A DNA stretch of 64,000 nucleotides from Nevskia sp964451925 (GTDB taxonomy: Bacteria; Pseudomonadota; Gammaproteobacteria; Nevskiales; Nevskiaceae): positions 1-64,000 of the forward strand of contig CAYVKA010000020.1 in the NCBI GenBank assembly GCA_964451925.1, given 5' to 3'. Positions 17,221 through 25,723 of the stretch are shown here, piece by piece (the stretch's first letter is position 1; every line of letters starts with the position of its first letter). Made by a program: the position numbers and the translations under genes. The notes beneath the pieces were generated by a model. That model was not told where the DNA came from and did not search any database. It saw only the letters and a program-made list of their open reading frames with translations.

Positions 17221-19032
17221 CTACAGCGGCGGAGTGTTGCCGGCGCCCGGGTTGCGTTGCGCCGCAATCCAGGCATCGACCCGCTGCTCCAGCAGGTCCA
17301 GCGGCAACGGCCCTTCGCCCAGCACCAGGTCGTGGAACTTGCGGATATCGAAGCGCTGGCCCAGCGCGGCCTCGGCGCGGTGGCGCAATTCCAGGATCTT
17401 CAGCTCGCCGATCTTGTAGCCCAGGGCCTGGCCGGGCCAGCCGATGTAGCGGTCCACTTCGACTTCGATGTTCTTGTCGGACAGCGCCGTGTTGTCGCTC
17501 ATGTAGGCGATGGCCTGCTCGCGCGTCCAGCCTTTGTGGTGCAGGCCGGTATCCACCACCAGGCGGCAGGCGCGCCACATCTCCATCGACAGGCGGCCGA
17601 AATTCTCGTACGGGTCGCGGTAGATGCCCATTTCCACGCCGAGCTGTTCCGAATACAGCGCCCAGCCTTCGACATAGGCGGTGAGGTCGTCGTCGCGGCG
17701 GAACAGTGGAATGGCCTTGTTCTCCTGCGCCAGCGCGATTTGCAGGTGGTGGCCGGGTACGGCTTCGTGCAGCGTCAGCGCGGGCAGTTCATAGAGCGGC
17801 CGCTTGTCCAGGTGCGAGGTGTTGACCATGTAGCCCCCGGCCACGCCCTGCTCGGGGCTGCCCGGCCAATAGCGTGCGCTGGTGTAGCTCTCCTCGATTT
17901 CCTGCGGCACCGGGCGCACGCCGTAGGTCAGGCGCGGCAGCAGGCCGAACCACTTGGGCAGCTGATCGTCGATGCGCTTGGCGATTTCGCTGGCCTTCTC
18001 CAGCAGCACCTGGCGGCTGCCGACATAGAACTTCGGATTGCCGCGCAGGTCGGCCTGGAACTCCTGGAAGCTGCCGTGAAAGCCGGTCTGTGCCATCACA
18101 AGCGCCATCTTGCCGCGGATGCGCGCCACTTCCTTCAAGCCCAGTTCGTGGACCTGGTCCGGTGTGATGCGGGTGGTGGTATGGCGGCGCACCTGGAAGG
18201 CGTAGTAGGCCGCGCCGTTGCGCGCCGACTCAATGCCCAGAGAGGTGCGCGCCTTGGGCAGATAGGTTTTCTCCAGGAACAGCAGCAGCTGCTGTTGCGC
18301 CGGCTTGATCCTGTCGGAGACCAGTTGCAGTGCCTGCGCCTGCAGGGCCTTCTGCTGCTCGGCGCTGAAGCTGGCCGGCAGCGCGGCGAAGGGCAGTAGC
18401 AGCGAGCTCTGCTCGGCCGGCGTGTCGTTTTGGGCGCGCACCACCCGCAGCGCGGCATTGACCACCGGCAGCGGCTGCACGAAGTCGGTATCCAGGCCGC
18501 GCCGGGCGTTGGCGATCTCGGTGGCGTAGTAGGCGGGGAGCGCCTGCAGGCGGGCCAGCCAGCAATCGGCATCGGCCTGGTCGCGGATCACCGTGCCGCG
18601 CGCGACATAGTCGGGGGTATTGAAGAAGCCGTCGTCGGCGCTGAAGGGGAAGCGCGCTTCGTCAAACGACAGCTCTTCGTAGTGGCGCGCGACCTGGCGG
18701 CTCATGGCCTCCCGGTTGAGCGCGTCCTCGCCCTGCAGCGGAGCATTGCCCAGCGCGTCCAGCCGGGCGCGAAAGCTTTCCAGTGATTTTCTGCGCCCGG
18801 CGTCGGCGCCGGGCGAGTCATCCGGCCAGCGTTTGAGCGCTTCGCGGTCGCCCTGCTGTCCGGCGGTCACCGGGTCCTGTTCCAGGTTGTAGCGTTCGTA
18901 GTCGGCGACCAGGGTTTGCAGATCGTCGCCCAGGGCCGGGACGGCGTTGCCGAGCAAGGCCAGGGCAATCAAGGCGCCGCTGAAACCGCACGCGCGGCGG
19001 TGCCGCTGGATGGCGGCTGGGGAGTTGGGCAT
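17221..19032 (-). CDS. DUF885 family secreted metallopeptidase-like protein
   Basis: 603 residues. The ATG at 19032 has AAGGA upstream and begins a signal peptide ending VPALG (about 1-35). The family's zinc motif HEAVPGHH is at 422-429, followed by a glutamate in YVEGWALYSEQLG, as in gluzincin peptidases. DUF885 members are periplasmic or lipoprotein peptidases of uncertain substrate. The gene stands alone between the DUF1800 gene and the ferredoxin pair, all on the minus strand, with about 200 bp on each side. Confidence 0.86.
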   Translation of the reverse strand: MPNSPAAIQRHRRACGFSGALIALALLGNAVPALGDDLQTLVADYERYNLEQDPVTAGQQGDREALKRWPDDSPGADAGRRKSLESFRARLDALGNAPLQGEDALNREAMSRQVARHYEELSFDEARFPFSADDGFFNTPDYVARGTVIRDQADADCWLARLQALPAYYATEIANARRGLDTDFVQPLPVVNAALRVVRAQNDTPAEQSSLLLPFAALPASFSAEQQKALQAQALQLVSDRIKPAQQQLLLFLEKTYLPKARTSLGIESARNGAAYYAFQVRRHTTTRITPDQVHELGLKEVARIRGKMALVMAQTGFHGSFQEFQADLRGNPKFYVGSRQVLLEKASEIAKRIDDQLPKWFGLLPRLTYGVRPVPQEIEESYTSARYWPGSPEQGVAGGYMVNTSHLDKRPLYELPALTLHEAVPGHHLQIALAQENKAIPLFRRDDDLTAYVEGWALYSEQLGVEMGIYRDPYENFGRLSMEMWRACRLVVDTGLHHKGWTREQAIAYMSDNTALSDKNIEVEVDRYIGWPGQALGYKIGELKILELRHRAEAALGQRFDIRKFHDLVLGEGPLPLDLLEQRVDAWIAAQRNPGAGNTPPL

Positions 19033-19242
19033 GGCAGAACGTCCTTGGCGTTGAGGATGCCCCGAGCGCGAAGTTCGCGCCGCATCATGCGCCTGCGGCC
19101 TGGGCCGCGGCGTCTTCGCAATGCTGGGGCTGATGTCCTGCAGCGTAGTCCAGCAACGGTGTGTTGTGCCAGCGCAGCGGGGCAATCCGCCCGTTTCGGA
19201 GCGTGACGCCGCCGCTCCGGCGTCACGCTCCTGTGCCCGGCC

Positions 19243-19572
19243 TCAGGATCGCGCCAGGGTGATGGCGGACTCCGGGCAGGCGTCCACGCACAGGCCGCAG
19301 GCATGGCAGGCTTCGGCGTTGGGTGTCAGCGCCTGCTGCCAGCCGTGGACGCGGCCCTTGATGCGGCCGATGAAGCTCAGGTCTCCGCGCTGCTCCAGCG
19401 GCAGGGTGGTGACGGTGAACACCTGATACGGGCAGACCGCCACGCAATCCGCCTTGCCCTCACAGCGGTTGCGGTCGATCACCGGGCGGAACACGCCCGG
19501 CGCCTGCTTGCATTCGCTTTCTGCCCGCGCGGACTGCTTGCCTGGCCGGATGTTGCTTCCATGTGTGCTCAT
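19243..19572 (-). CDS. Ferredoxin with an altered first cluster motif
   Basis: 109 residues. The first iron-sulfur motif is Cys37-x2-Lys40-x2-Cys43-x3-Cys47-Pro, so the usual second cysteine is Lys. The second motif is complete: Cys89-x2-Cys92-x2-Cys95-x3-Cys99-Pro. A [3Fe-4S]/[4Fe-4S] or single-cluster protein is therefore likelier than a standard 2x[4Fe-4S] ferredoxin. It acts in electron transfer; the partner is unknown. Its ATG overlaps the stop of the upstream DUF3861 gene as ATGA, showing translational coupling. Confidence 0.85.
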   Translation of the reverse strand: MSTHGSNIRPGKQSARAESECKQAPGVFRPVIDRNRCEGKADCVAVCPYQVFTVTTLPLEQRGDLSFIGRIKGRVHGWQQALTPNAEACHACGLCVDACPESAITLARS

Positions 19573-19781
19573 AGCGGGCGGGTCGAATGACGGCGCGGGG
19601 CGGCGTTGAGAATGCTGCTGTCGATGTTGCCGCCGAAGCTGGCACGCAGGCGGTTGACGATGAACAGCAGCATCAGCGCATCCTGGCTGGTGGTTTCGAA
19701 CACCAGCGGGGCGTCGAGCAGATCGCCTGGATGCGGGGTGGACAGGTGCTCGATGGTGACGCGGTACTGATGGGGTTTCAC
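19569..19781 (-). CDS. DUF3861 family small protein
   Basis: 70 residues, starting at a GTG (19781-19779) because GGGAG lies seven bases upstream and the family's KPHQYRVTIEHL start aligns there. An ATG further up, at 19823, is less likely. The remainder (APLVFETTSQDALMLLFIVN) matches the short DUF3861 family of unknown function. It overlaps the ferredoxin start by four bases (ATGA), so the two form a coupled pair. Cytoplasmic; no catalytic residues are evident. Confidence 0.72.
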   Translation of the reverse strand: MKPHQYRVTIEHLSTPHPGDLLDAPLVFETTSQDALMLLFIVNRLRASFGGNIDSSILNAAPRRHSTRPL

Positions 19782-19893
19782 GGTGCACTCCCGGTGTTGG
19801 CGTGCGGCGGTTCCTTCCGGCATTCCGTTCGCCGAAAGCCGCCGGGCAGCGGGCCGTTACCGGCCGGCTGCGCGGCGCTGGCGGCGGGCCGCA

Positions 19894-20544
19894 CTACTTG
19901 CGGCGGATTTCCTCGGCGGCGCGGCGCAGGATCTCGGCGATGCGCTTGTATTCCTCCGGCGAACTGTGCTTCTTCTCGTGCAGCGCCATTTTCAGTTCGC
20001 GGCGCGCCAGCCAGGCTTCCTTGTAGCCGCGCCAGCCGAAGCCCGGCGCGTCGGCTTCCTCATCGTCGGCCGCCGGCTCACCGGAGAAGGCGCGGCGCAC
20101 CGTATCCATGCGGCTGCCGATGCGTTCCAGCTGCGTCAGGATGGCGTTGACGTGCTCGCGATTCTGTTCGAGGAAGGCGCGGCCTTCGTCGGTGATGCTG
20201 TACAGCTTCTTGCTGCCCTCGGCCTGCACCGTGGCATGGCCGATTTCCTCAAGGTAGGTGAGGGCGGGGTAGACCATGCCCGGACTGGGCACATAGAAGC
20301 CGCCGGAGCGGGTTTCCAGCGCCTTGATGATCTCGTAACCGTGGCAGGGCTTCTCTGCCAGCAGGGCCAGCACCACCAGCTGCAGTTCGCCGGAGGCGAG
20401 CTTGCGGCCGGTGCGGAAACCCGGTGCGCCGAAGCCGTCGCCGCCCATGAAACCGCCGAAGCGGCCGTGCCCGCCGCGGAAACGGCCCATGAAGAAATAG
20501 CCGTCCTCGGGATCGCATTCGTGTCTGTGTCGATGATGATGCAT
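19894..20544 (-). CDS. PadR-family transcriptional regulator
   Basis: 216 residues. A His/Gly/Phe-rich N-terminal extension (about 1-45) precedes the PadR winged helix (about 48-125, KLASGELQLVVLALLAEKPCHGYEI). A C-terminal helical segment (about 165-216) probably dimerises. PadR proteins are usually ligand-responsive repressors. The His-rich start MHHHRHRHE could bind metal, but that is speculative. The promoter holds two near-identical palindromes at 20570-20601, suggesting autoregulation. GGAG lies just before the ATG. Confidence 0.88.
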   Translation of the reverse strand: MHHHRHRHECDPEDGYFFMGRFRGGHGRFGGFMGGDGFGAPGFRTGRKLASGELQLVVLALLAEKPCHGYEIIKALETRSGGFYVPSPGMVYPALTYLEEIGHATVQAEGSKKLYSITDEGRAFLEQNREHVNAILTQLERIGSRMDTVRRAFSGEPAADDEEADAPGFGWRGYKEAWLARRELKMALHEKKHSSPEEYKRIAEILRRAAEEIRRK

Positions 20545-20569
20545 GGCTGCTCCAGATGATTGATTAGAT

Positions 20570-20601
20570 ATATCTTACGATATGTTTATATCTTAAGATA
20601 T
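20570..20601. promoter_or_regulatory. Two PadR-type palindromic operators
   Basis: Two 14-bp dyads, ATATCTTACGATAT (20570-20583) and ATATCTTAAGATAT (20588-20601), lie 26 bp upstream of the PadR start codon with centres 18 bp apart. The second is a perfect palindrome. The AT-rich tract stands out sharply from the GC-rich surroundings and fits PadR-type ATATC/GATAT sites. Confidence 0.75.
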
Positions 20602-20691
20602 GTTTTGAAACTGTCAAGCTCGCTTGGAGCGCCAGACCAAGGCCGCTGCTCCCGGAGCGTGTTGGGCAGGGGTGCCAGCCGGCTCACGCGC

Positions 20692-20717
20692 AAAAAAAAA
20701 GCCGGCACGGAGCCGGC
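20692..20717 (-). terminator. Intrinsic terminator of the hydrolase gene
   Basis: On the minus strand GCCGGC (20717-20712), a five-base loop and GCCGGC (20706-20701) are followed by nine T residues (20700-20692). It lies about 110 bp after the stop of the alpha/beta-hydrolase gene. Confidence 0.8.
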
Positions 20718-20830
20718 ACAAGAGGGAGCATCTGGAGCGAGCCACCAGCACGCTGCCGCGTAGGAAAACCCGAGCGGGGATCCGGGCTGCATGAAAGCCG
20801 GCCGCCGGCCTGCGGGTCACATCGGCGGAT

Positions 20831-21772
20831 TCAGGCGGCGGCGGGTTCCACAGCGAACGCTTCGCGCAATGCCCGCGCGGCGGTGCTCAGGGCCTGGTCG
20901 GCGGCGTCGATCGCGCCCAGCATGCTGGCGAAGCCGTGGATCTGCCCGGGCCAGCGGTGCAACTCCACCGCCACGCCGGCATCGCGCATGGCGCGGGCGT
21001 AGGCTTCGCCTTCGTCGCGCAGCGGGTCGTACTCGGCGGTGATCACCGTGGCGGAGGGCAGGCCGGACAGGTCGCGCGCGCGCAGCGGCGAAGCGCGCAG
21101 GTCGTCGGCGGCGTGCTGGTCCGGCAGGTATTGCCGGGTGAACCAGTCCATCATCTCCCAGCTCAGGTAGTAGCCCTTGGCGTAGTTTCGGTACGACTCG
21201 GTATCCACACGCCAGTCGGTCAGCGGGTACAGCAGCAGCTGGTGGCGCAGCGCCGGTCCATGGTCGCGCCAGTGCTGTGCCGCCACCGCGGCGAGGTTGC
21301 CGCCGGCGCTGTCGCCGGCCACGGCCATGCGCGAGGGGTCGCCGCCGATGTTGCGGGCGTTGCGGTGCGCCCAGGCCAGCGCGGCGCAGGCGTCCTTCAC
21401 CGCGGCCGGAAACTTCGCCTCCGGCGCCAGCCGGTAGTCGACCGATACCACCACGCAGCCGGCGCGCTTGGCCAGGCAGCGGCAGATGTTGTCGTGCGAA
21501 TCGAGATTGCCGATGACGAAGCCGCCGCCGTGGAAGAACACGGTGATGGGCAGCGACGTGGCGGCGCTGTCGCGGTACAGGCGGATGGCGATTTCGCCGC
21601 CGGGGCCGGGTATGTGCCGGTTCTCCACCTGCGCCACCGCATCGCCCGGCGCGAACATCGAAGGCTGGTTCATCAGGGCGCGGTATTGCGCGGCGCTGAT
21701 GCTGGAAAAGTCGATGGCGGGCATCGCCGCCAGGGCGTCGAGCAGGGCCTTGGCTTGCGGATCGAGTGTCAT
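20831..21772 (-). CDS. Alpha/beta hydrolase, hormone-sensitive-lipase family
   Basis: 313 residues from the ATG at 21772, chosen because GGGAGGAG lies seven bases upstream; an in-frame ATG nine codons earlier lacks such a site. HGGGF at 81-85 is the oxyanion motif and GDSAG carries the nucleophile Ser155. YDPLRDEG and GQIHGF supply the probable Asp and His. This is the cytoplasmic HSL/acetyl-hydrolase type, active on short- to medium-chain or alicyclic esters. It is divergent from the luciferase-like monooxygenase gene, consistent with a shared catabolic role. Confidence 0.9.
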   Translation of the reverse strand: MTLDPQAKALLDALAAMPAIDFSSISAAQYRALMNQPSMFAPGDAVAQVENRHIPGPGGEIAIRLYRDSAATSLPITVFFHGGGFVIGNLDSHDNICRCLAKRAGCVVVSVDYRLAPEAKFPAAVKDACAALAWAHRNARNIGGDPSRMAVAGDSAGGNLAAVAAQHWRDHGPALRHQLLLYPLTDWRVDTESYRNYAKGYYLSWEMMDWFTRQYLPDQHAADDLRASPLRARDLSGLPSATVITAEYDPLRDEGEAYARAMRDAGVAVELHRWPGQIHGFASMLGAIDAADQALSTAARALREAFAVEPAAA

Positions 21773-21986
21773 GGGGTCTCCTCCCTTGTCGTGCGGCATG
21801 TCGGACTGTGCCGGCTGCCGTCATGCTCGATCCGTCGCGGTGGCGCCGCATCGTCCAATACGACTATGTGAAGCCCTAGCTCAAATGGACGATGAGGCGC
21901 TGGCGCGGAAGCCGAAAATGCCGGCAATGCGGAAAGGGCATGCAATGCCTGCCGCACCGGCACCAACAGGATGGAGGAGAGCGGCA

Positions 21987-23126
21987 ATGAAATTTTCACT
22001 GATCTACGAGGCCCAGACCACCGATGCCTCGCGCGCCGGCGACCGCAAGGTGTTCGACGACATCGTCGAGCAGGCGATGCTGGCGGAGGAAATGGGCTTC
22101 GACGTGATCTGGTGCGTGGAGCACACCGCGCTGAGCAACTATGCCCATATGAGCGCGCCGGAGACGGTGCTGGCCTTCCTGGCCGGACGGACGCAGCGCA
22201 TCCATCTCGGCCACGGCGTGGTGTGCCTGCCGCCGGCGATGAACCATCCGGTCAAGGTTGCGGAGCGCATCGCCACGCTGGACCTGCTGTCACACGGCCG
22301 CCTGCATTTCGGCGTCGGCAAGGGTGGTACGCAGCAGGAATCTGGTACCTTCGGTTACGATCTGAGCACGCTCAATCCGCAGATCGACGAGGCCATGTAC
22401 CTGATCCCGAAAATCATGGTGCAGGACGAGATCGAGCACGACGGCGTGCACATCAAGATCCCGCGCCGGCCGATCCACCCCAAGCCCTACCAGGATCCGC
22501 ATCCGCCGATGTACCTGGCCTGCACCAACACCGATACGCTGAGCCGCGCCGGCGGCCGGGGCATGGGTGCGCTGGTGCTGGGTTTTGGCGGCCCCGAGGA
22601 CGTGGCAAGGAAAAACGCCATCTACCGTGAGGCCTGGAGCAAGCGCAAGCCGGAGGATCAGGTCGGCTTCCGTCCCAACCAGCACCTGGCCGCGCTGTGC
22701 CCGACCATCGTGCTGGAGGACGGCGTGCAGGCGCGCAAGATCGGCATCAAGGGCCAGCGCTATTTCATGGAGTCGCTGGCGCACTGGTACAGCGGCGGCC
22801 CCAAGCCCGATCCGGCCGCCTGGGAGGGCGATACCGTGGCCGACGCCGAGGGCAAGGCGGTGATCCGCACCAGCTTCGCTTCGGAAAAAGTCACGGTCGA
22901 CTTCAGCGATCCCGCCATGATGATGCTCAACCCCAATCACGCCTACGGCACGGTGCAGGACTGCATCGGCTATGTGCAGCGCCTGATCGACGCCGGCGCC
23001 GACGAGATCCTGTTCATCTGCCAGATGGGCACTGTGCCGCAATGGGCGCAGCTGGAGACCCTGCGCAACATCGGCAGCCACGTCATCCCGCATTTCCGGG
23101 CGCAGCGGCAGCGCGCCGCCGCCTGA
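21987..23126 (+). CDS. LLM-class flavin-dependent oxidoreductase
   Basis: 379 residues. GGAGGAG precedes the ATG at 21987; the frame is open upstream without protein character. The sequence shows the luciferase-like TIM-barrel pattern: MKFSLIYEAQT start, EEMGFDVIWCVEH (about 33-45), and ERIATLDLLSHGRLHFGVGKGG (about 92-113) around the flavin phosphate site. Such enzymes oxidise carbonyls, alkanes or sulfonates with FMNH2 from a separate reductase, and no reductase gene is adjacent. An SDR gene follows 13 bp later on the same strand, so the pair probably work on the same substrate. Confidence 0.88.
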   Translation: MKFSLIYEAQTTDASRAGDRKVFDDIVEQAMLAEEMGFDVIWCVEHTALSNYAHMSAPETVLAFLAGRTQRIHLGHGVVCLPPAMNHPVKVAERIATLDLLSHGRLHFGVGKGGTQQESGTFGYDLSTLNPQIDEAMYLIPKIMVQDEIEHDGVHIKIPRRPIHPKPYQDPHPPMYLACTNTDTLSRAGGRGMGALVLGFGGPEDVARKNAIYREAWSKRKPEDQVGFRPNQHLAALCPTIVLEDGVQARKIGIKGQRYFMESLAHWYSGGPKPDPAAWEGDTVADAEGKAVIRTSFASEKVTVDFSDPAMMMLNPNHAYGTVQDCIGYVQRLIDAGADEILFICQMGTVPQWAQLETLRNIGSHVIPHFRAQRQRAAA

Positions 23127-23139
23127 AGGGAGCGACCGC

Positions 23140-23958
23140 ATGAGCGCAGGCCTGCGTTTGCAGGGCGGGGTGGCGGTAATCACCGGTGCCGCCAGCGGCA
23201 TCGGTACCGGGCTGGCGCGCCAGGCGGCGGCGCTGGGCATGCGGCTGGTGCTGGCCGACGTGCAGGAGCAGGCCTTGCGCGATTTCGCCGCCACGCTGGG
23301 CGGCGAGGTGCTGGCGCTGCCCACCGACGTGGCCGATGCCGCGGCCGTGGAGCACCTGGCGTGGCGCACCTATGCCGAGTTCGGCCAGGTGGATCTGCTG
23401 TTCAACAACGCCGGCGTGCTGACCACCGGTTTCAGCTGGGAGATCGAGCCGCAGCGCTGGCAGCGCAGTCTCGACATCAACTTCAACGGCGTGCTGCACG
23501 GCCTACGCAGTTTCGTGCCGCGCCTGCTTGAGGCCGCCCGCCCGGCGCATATCGTCAACACCGCCTCGGTCGGCGGCTTCCTGCCCAGCCCGCTGATGGC
23601 GCCGTATTCGGTCAGCAAGTTTGCCGTGGTGGCGCTGAGCGAAAGCCTGCGCTCGGAACTGGAGATGCTCAAGGCGCCCATCGGCGTATCGCTGCTGGCG
23701 CCGGGGCCGGTCAAGACCGGCATTTTCAACAACCCGTTCGGCGAGCGGGCCGGCGCGGCGGCGCAGGAGTTCGTCGACAGCATGCGCGCCATGCTGGAAC
23801 AGCACGGCCTGACGCCGGACGAATTCGCCCAACGGGTGTTCGCCGGCATCGATCAGGGCCAGTACTGGCTGATTCCACAGCCGGAAGCGTTCGATGAGCC
23901 GTTCCGCCAGCGCTGCGAGGATATCGCCGCCCGGCGCAATCCGCGCCTGCCCTGGTAG
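23140..23958 (+). CDS. SDR-family oxidoreductase
   Basis: 272 residues of the classical short-chain dehydrogenase fold. The cofactor motif TGAASGIG is at 15-22, NNAG at 89-92, and the catalytic residues are Ser143 and Tyr156-x3-Lys160. Asp40 after beta-2 (LVLAD) points to NAD(H) rather than NADP(H). It starts 13 bp after the LLM oxidoreductase gene with an AGGGAG site, so the two form an operon. Substrate unknown. Confidence 0.9.
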   Translation: MSAGLRLQGGVAVITGAASGIGTGLARQAAALGMRLVLADVQEQALRDFAATLGGEVLALPTDVADAAAVEHLAWRTYAEFGQVDLLFNNAGVLTTGFSWEIEPQRWQRSLDINFNGVLHGLRSFVPRLLEAARPAHIVNTASVGGFLPSPLMAPYSVSKFAVVALSESLRSELEMLKAPIGVSLLAPGPVKTGIFNNPFGERAGAAAQEFVDSMRAMLEQHGLTPDEFAQRVFAGIDQGQYWLIPQPEAFDEPFRQRCEDIAARRNPRLPW

Positions 23959-23993
23959 CGCGGCTGCTTGTTCCCGGCGCATCCCGGGATGCA

Positions 23994-24011
23994 CCGGGGG
24001 CATGCCCCCGG
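23994..24011 (+). terminator. GC palindrome after the LLM-SDR operon
   Basis: A perfect 18-bp palindrome (CCGGGGGCA|TGCCCCCGG) 35 bp after the SDR stop codon. It is followed by GCGTTGTG without a T tract, so it is a hairpin terminator candidate of moderate strength. Confidence 0.45.
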
Positions 24012-24245
24012 CGTTGTGTACGCTGGCGTACCGAGCGCGCGCCGCATGTCTGCCGGACTGAACCGCAGGTCAGCCCGGCGTTTCAAAAAACGCCAATTCG
24101 GAGAAATTCGCCAAGAATGCCCCGGCTCCCTATAGCAACTTAGCCCAAACAGCGGTTCCGCAGTACCGGCGGGTCCATCGCGTGTCGCGAGGAGGATTTG
24201 CGCGGGCGGAATCCACAACAATGGCGGCTTGCGAGGAGAGCAATA

Positions 24246-25622
24246 ATGAAGCTGAACACGGCGGGCGTTTCCTGCTTGCTGGTTTTTTGCGCGGGGCTGA
24301 CGTCTCATCCGGCCGGGGCCAAGGTGCCGGCGGAGCAGGCGGCGCAGCTGGGCGGCGACAAGTACACCTGTGTCGGTGCCGAGAAGGCGGGTACGCCGGA
24401 CGGCGTCGCCGAGTTCAGCGGCAAGTGGCTCGATTCATGGCCGGGCATGAAGAACAAGGGTGGCTACGAGCCGGGACCCTACGCCGACGAAAAGCCGCTG
24501 TTCACCATCACCGCGCAGAATGCCGCGCAGTACGCCGACAAGCTCACCGACGGCCAGAAGGCACTGCTCAAGCGCTATCCGGACTCGTTCCGCATGGTCG
24601 TCTATCCCAGCCACCGTGATTTCCGCGTGCCGGACTGGGTCTGCGGCGTGATCAAGAAGAACGCGGTCAATGCCGAGTTGGTGCACGACGGCATGGGTAC
24701 CAACGGCGAGACCGGCGCCATCGCCTTCCCGTTCCCGCAAAGCGGGCAGGAGGCGGTGTGGAACATGATCCTGCCCTACCGTGCCTGGACCGAGGCCTCG
24801 GTCTATGACATCGCCGACGTCTACGGCAACGGCAGCATCTCCTGGGGCCGGCAGCGCTTCCGCACCCTCAGCATGTTCACCGATCCCAACCACCGCAGCA
24901 CCGCGCAGGAACAGATCAGCTCCTACTTCTACAACGAGGAAATCTCGCCGCCACGCGACAAGGGCTCGATCGGCATCGGCTGGCAGCCCAATGACTTCCA
25001 CAACGACCGGACCCAGACCTGGCAGTACAACCCCGGCACGCGCCGCGTGCGGCAGTCGCCGGAGATCGGCTTCGACTATCCGATTCCGCCGGCCGGCCTG
25101 CGCACCATCGACGACGACTATCTGTTCCAGGGCAACCCGGAGCGCTTCAACTGGAAGATCGTGGGCAAGAAGGAATATTACGTGCCCTACAACAACTTCC
25201 GCTCCAACGATCCCTCGCTGAAGCTCAGCGACATGATCAAGCCCAATACGCCCAATCCGGACTACCAGCGCTACGAGCTGCACCGGGTGTGGGTGGTCGA
25301 GGCCAGCCTCAAGCCGGACTTCCGCCACATCTACAAGCGCAAGGTGCTATATGTCGACGAAGACACCTGGCTGTCGCTGTGGTCCGAGGCCTACGACGGC
25401 CGCGACCAGCTGTGGCGCACCTCCTATATCGACTATCACTACTCGGCGGAATGCGAGTGCTATCACCGCGGTGTGTCGGTCTATCACGATCTCACCGCCG
25501 GCGCCTACGAGGCCACCTACCTGGTCAACGAGAGCGGTCCGGCCAACTGGTGGAAGCTGAACGATCCCAGCAACACCCCGGACCTGTACAGCCCCAAGGT
25601 GGCTGCCACTTCCGGCCACTAG
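24246..25622 (+). CDS. DUF1329 family protein (copy A)
   Basis: 458 residues with a signal peptide (about 1-25, ending GAKVPA). The ATG at 24246 follows GAGGAG. The protein matches DUF1329, a LolA/LolB-like envelope family, with PLFTITAQNAAQYADKL (about 81-97) and the YNPGTRRVRQSPEIGFD segment. It is paired with the DUF1302 gene 101 bp downstream. A paralogue is encoded at 30726-32108 with the same block order. The pairs are often found with RND exporters in degraders of hydrophobic compounds, but no reaction is established. Confidence 0.9.
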   Translation: MKLNTAGVSCLLVFCAGLTSHPAGAKVPAEQAAQLGGDKYTCVGAEKAGTPDGVAEFSGKWLDSWPGMKNKGGYEPGPYADEKPLFTITAQNAAQYADKLTDGQKALLKRYPDSFRMVVYPSHRDFRVPDWVCGVIKKNAVNAELVHDGMGTNGETGAIAFPFPQSGQEAVWNMILPYRAWTEASVYDIADVYGNGSISWGRQRFRTLSMFTDPNHRSTAQEQISSYFYNEEISPPRDKGSIGIGWQPNDFHNDRTQTWQYNPGTRRVRQSPEIGFDYPIPPAGLRTIDDDYLFQGNPERFNWKIVGKKEYYVPYNNFRSNDPSLKLSDMIKPNTPNPDYQRYELHRVWVVEASLKPDFRHIYKRKVLYVDEDTWLSLWSEAYDGRDQLWRTSYIDYHYSAECECYHRGVSVYHDLTAGAYEATYLVNESGPANWWKLNDPSNTPDLYSPKVAATSGH

Positions 25623-25723
25623 AGACCGCGCGCGGGCGCCGAGCCAGGCCGCCCCGCGCCAGTTGCGGCGGCCGAAGGCGGGCGTCGCGGCGGTCCACAT
25701 AACAAGACAACGGGAGGAGAACA

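Noticed and set aside
20560..20763. Small plus-strand frame between the PadR and hydrolase genes
   Set aside because: It overlaps the PadR operators and the hydrolase terminator and has no ribosome site.
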